This document shows positions 6,039 through 6,968 of a stretch of 6,968 nucleotides of DNA, one piece after another. Source of the DNA: Pseudomonadota bacterium (GTDB lineage Bacteria; Pseudomonadota; Gammaproteobacteria; Pseudomonadales; UBA5518); NCBI GenBank assembly GCA_022705125.1, contig JAKJFB010000150.1:1-6968 (forward strand). Direction: 5' to 3'. How positions within the stretch are numbered: position 1 is the stretch's first letter; each line of letters opens with the position of its first letter. A program made the position numbers and the translations under genes. Below the pieces are notes generated by a model that ran no database searches, was not told the origin of the DNA, and saw only the letters and a program-made list of their open reading frames with translations.

Positions 6039-6197
6039 GGAAAATTCTCCTGGACAGGTTTTTTCACCGCACCCGTTGGTGCCGGCTGAGCAAAGTATGG
6101 TTCTCACTTCGCCTGGTCGCACGGTTGGTGAGCGTGAAAATTACCCCGCGGCGCGCAGCCGGACCGTGCGGTCGGCCCCGCGGCCGGACGACCTGCC
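6039..6197 (-). other. Intergenic leader of the outer-membrane protein gene
   Basis: This 159-base stretch after frdB must hold the barrel-protein promoter. The best -10 I can see is CATACT (complement of 6094-6099), 4 of 6, without a convincing -35 box. GCACC-AACG-GGTGC (complement of 6069-6082) is a small leader hairpin. A 7-bp inverted repeat, CTGCCTC/GAGGCAG (6193-6208), overlaps the frdB stop codon but lacks a T-run. A convincing terminator for frdB is not evident, so read-through into the barrel gene cannot be excluded. Confidence 0.4.
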
Positions 6198-6923
6198 TCA
6201 GGAGGCAGCAATCAGCATCTTGCGACGAAGAAACGCGATCTGTGTCGAAAGAGTCAGGTTCTTCGGGCAATTATCCTCGCACCCGAGCAGCGTCATGCAA
6301 CCGAAAACGCCGCTCTCGTCGCCGATCAGTTCGTAAAACTGCGCGTCGCTGCGCGCATCGCGCGGATCGAGCCGAAAGCGTGCGATCTTGTTCAATCCGG
6401 CCGCACCGACGAAGTCCTCGCGCATGCGCGCCGTGGCGCAGGCCGCCACGCAGCAGCCGCATTCGATGCAGCGTTCCAGCTCGTAGATCTGCTCGGCCAG
6501 CGCGGGCTCCATGCGCTCCTCCAGCGCGCCCAGGTCCGGCTCCTGCTCGCGCGGGTGCACCCAGGTCTCGAGCCGCTCGGCCATGCCCTGCATCCACTCA
6601 CCGGTATCGACCGAAAGGTCGCCGATCAGCCGGAACACCGGCAACGGCGCCAGCGTGACGCGGCTGCCGAGATCGCGCGTCAGGGTGCGGCAGGCGAGCC
6701 CGGGCCGACCGTCGATCAGCATGCCGGCGCGGCAGACGAAGTCGAACTGCAGCGTCGGGTCCTGGTTCTCGCGGATCTCGTTCAGCGCGATGAACAGCGT
6801 CATGCCGTCGGCCTCCTCGATCTCGAAGCGCTCCAGGCGCGGCGTGCTCACCGGATCCGAGGGGTTGTGGCGCAACACGCTGATCTCCAGCGTGCGCGGA
6901 CGGGCGGTGACGGTCTCGCTCAT
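6198..6923 (-). CDS. frdB: Fumarate reductase/succinate dehydrogenase iron-sulfur subunit lacking two [2Fe-2S] cysteines
   Basis: The electron-transfer subunit that passes electrons between the FAD of the flavoprotein subunit and membrane quinone; 241 residues, and by recollection closest in pattern to Wolinella succinogenes FrdB (239). The N-terminal ferredoxin domain has ERFEIEEADGMTLFIALNEI (31-50), FDFVCRAG (60-67) and GRPGLACRTLTRD (72-84). The C-terminal domain has CIECGCCVAAC (152-162), MREDFVGAAGLNKIARF (167-183) and GVFGCMTLLGCEDNCPKNL (205-223). Cys152, 155, 158 and 219 should bind the [4Fe-4S] cluster and Cys162, 209 and 215 the [3Fe-4S] cluster. Of the four [2Fe-2S] ligands only Cys64 and Cys78 remain: the usual CRAG-ICGSCG-M loop reads CRAGM, six residues short and without the two middle cysteines. 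The start ATG overlaps the upstream stop (ATGA), with GGGAG (6934-6938) ten bases before it. Family membership is very secure; whether the product is functional is open. Confidence 0.93.
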   Translation of the reverse strand: MSETVTARPRTLEISVLRHNPSDPVSTPRLERFEIEEADGMTLFIALNEIRENQDPTLQFDFVCRAGMLIDGRPGLACRTLTRDLGSRVTLAPLPVFRLIGDLSVDTGEWMQGMAERLETWVHPREQEPDLGALEERMEPALAEQIYELERCIECGCCVAACATARMREDFVGAAGLNKIARFRLDPRDARSDAQFYELIGDESGVFGCMTLLGCEDNCPKNLTLSTQIAFLRRKMLIAAS

Positions 6924-6968
6924 GTGTCGTGGTCTCCCAGCCTCGCATTGCGTCCACGCAGCGGCGGC
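6920..6968 (-). CDS. Probable flavoprotein subunit (frdA/sdhA), last codons only
   Basis: Fifteen codons and a TGA (complement of 6920-6922) are visible, reading PPLRGRNARLGDHDT. The stop overlaps the frdB start as ATGA, the usual sign of translational coupling. Identity is inferred from operon order, since frdA directly precedes frdB in Wolinella-type fumarate reductases; the residues themselves are too few to prove it. Confidence 0.5.
   Translation of the reverse strand, partial: PPLRGRNARLGDHDT

Noticed and set aside
5265..6089. Plus-strand open frame (274 codons) antisense to the barrel protein
   Set aside because: The minus-strand protein has a signal peptide, ribosome binding site, barrel pattern and terminator; the plus frame starts inside the terminator region without a ribosome binding site.
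1..6968. CRISPR arrays, tRNA or rRNA genes, insertion sequences, integrases or defence systems
   Set aside because: No periodic repeats, RNA-gene signatures, terminal inverted repeats or mobile-element proteins were seen on either strand.

Overview
The window is a GC-rich stretch of bacterial chromosome carrying eight genes or gene parts, with clean Shine-Dalgarno sequences, short gaps and several 4-base start/stop overlaps. The gene content (a YciH/SUI1 factor next to an Ogt-type methyltransferase, a TrkA-C-containing SLC13 permease, a TVP38/TMEM64 protein, an outer-membrane barrel with a signal peptide and C-terminal Phe, and a quinone-linked fumarate reductase/succinate dehydrogenase) fits a Gram-negative proteobacterium, most likely an uncultured or little-studied gammaproteobacterium. 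That placement is an inference from gene families; no rRNA or tRNA is present to test it.

Layout, left to right. (1) 1-1688, minus strand: an EamA/DMT-type exporter followed after about 60 bases by a crotonase-fold protein of the PaaG/enoyl-CoA isomerase type, cut by the window edge. (2) 1689-1864: a divergent promoter region with a stable leader hairpin. (3) 1865-2644, plus strand: yciH (SUI1 domain) and, two codons downstream in the same frame, an unusually short O6-alkylguanine-DNA alkyltransferase. (4) 2667-5113, minus strand, converging on the previous pair: an SLC13-family permease with two RCK_C domains, translationally coupled (GTGA overlap) to a TVP38/TMEM64 membrane protein. (5) 5114-5285: an AT-rich regulatory island with a candidate promoter, a candidate operator and a near-perfect intrinsic terminator. 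(6) 5286-6038, minus: a secreted outer-membrane beta-barrel protein with two Cys-Cys pairs. (7) 6198-6968, minus: the last codons of a probable flavoprotein subunit overlapping frdB, the iron-sulfur subunit of a Wolinella-type fumarate reductase/succinate dehydrogenase.

The most striking observation is in frdB. The protein matches its family end to end, but the segment between the first and last [2Fe-2S] cysteines is six residues short, and the two middle cysteines are missing, while the [4Fe-4S] and [3Fe-4S] ligands are all present. A second gene, the alkyltransferase, has also lost a block of its N-terminal domain in frame while keeping its PCHR active site. The crotonase protein lacks both hydratase glutamates and instead carries the isomerase-type aspartate. 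I found no CRISPR array, insertion sequence, integrase, defence gene or RNA gene, and no sign that the window belongs to a mobile island: it reads as housekeeping and accessory metabolism with a few proteins that depart from their families.
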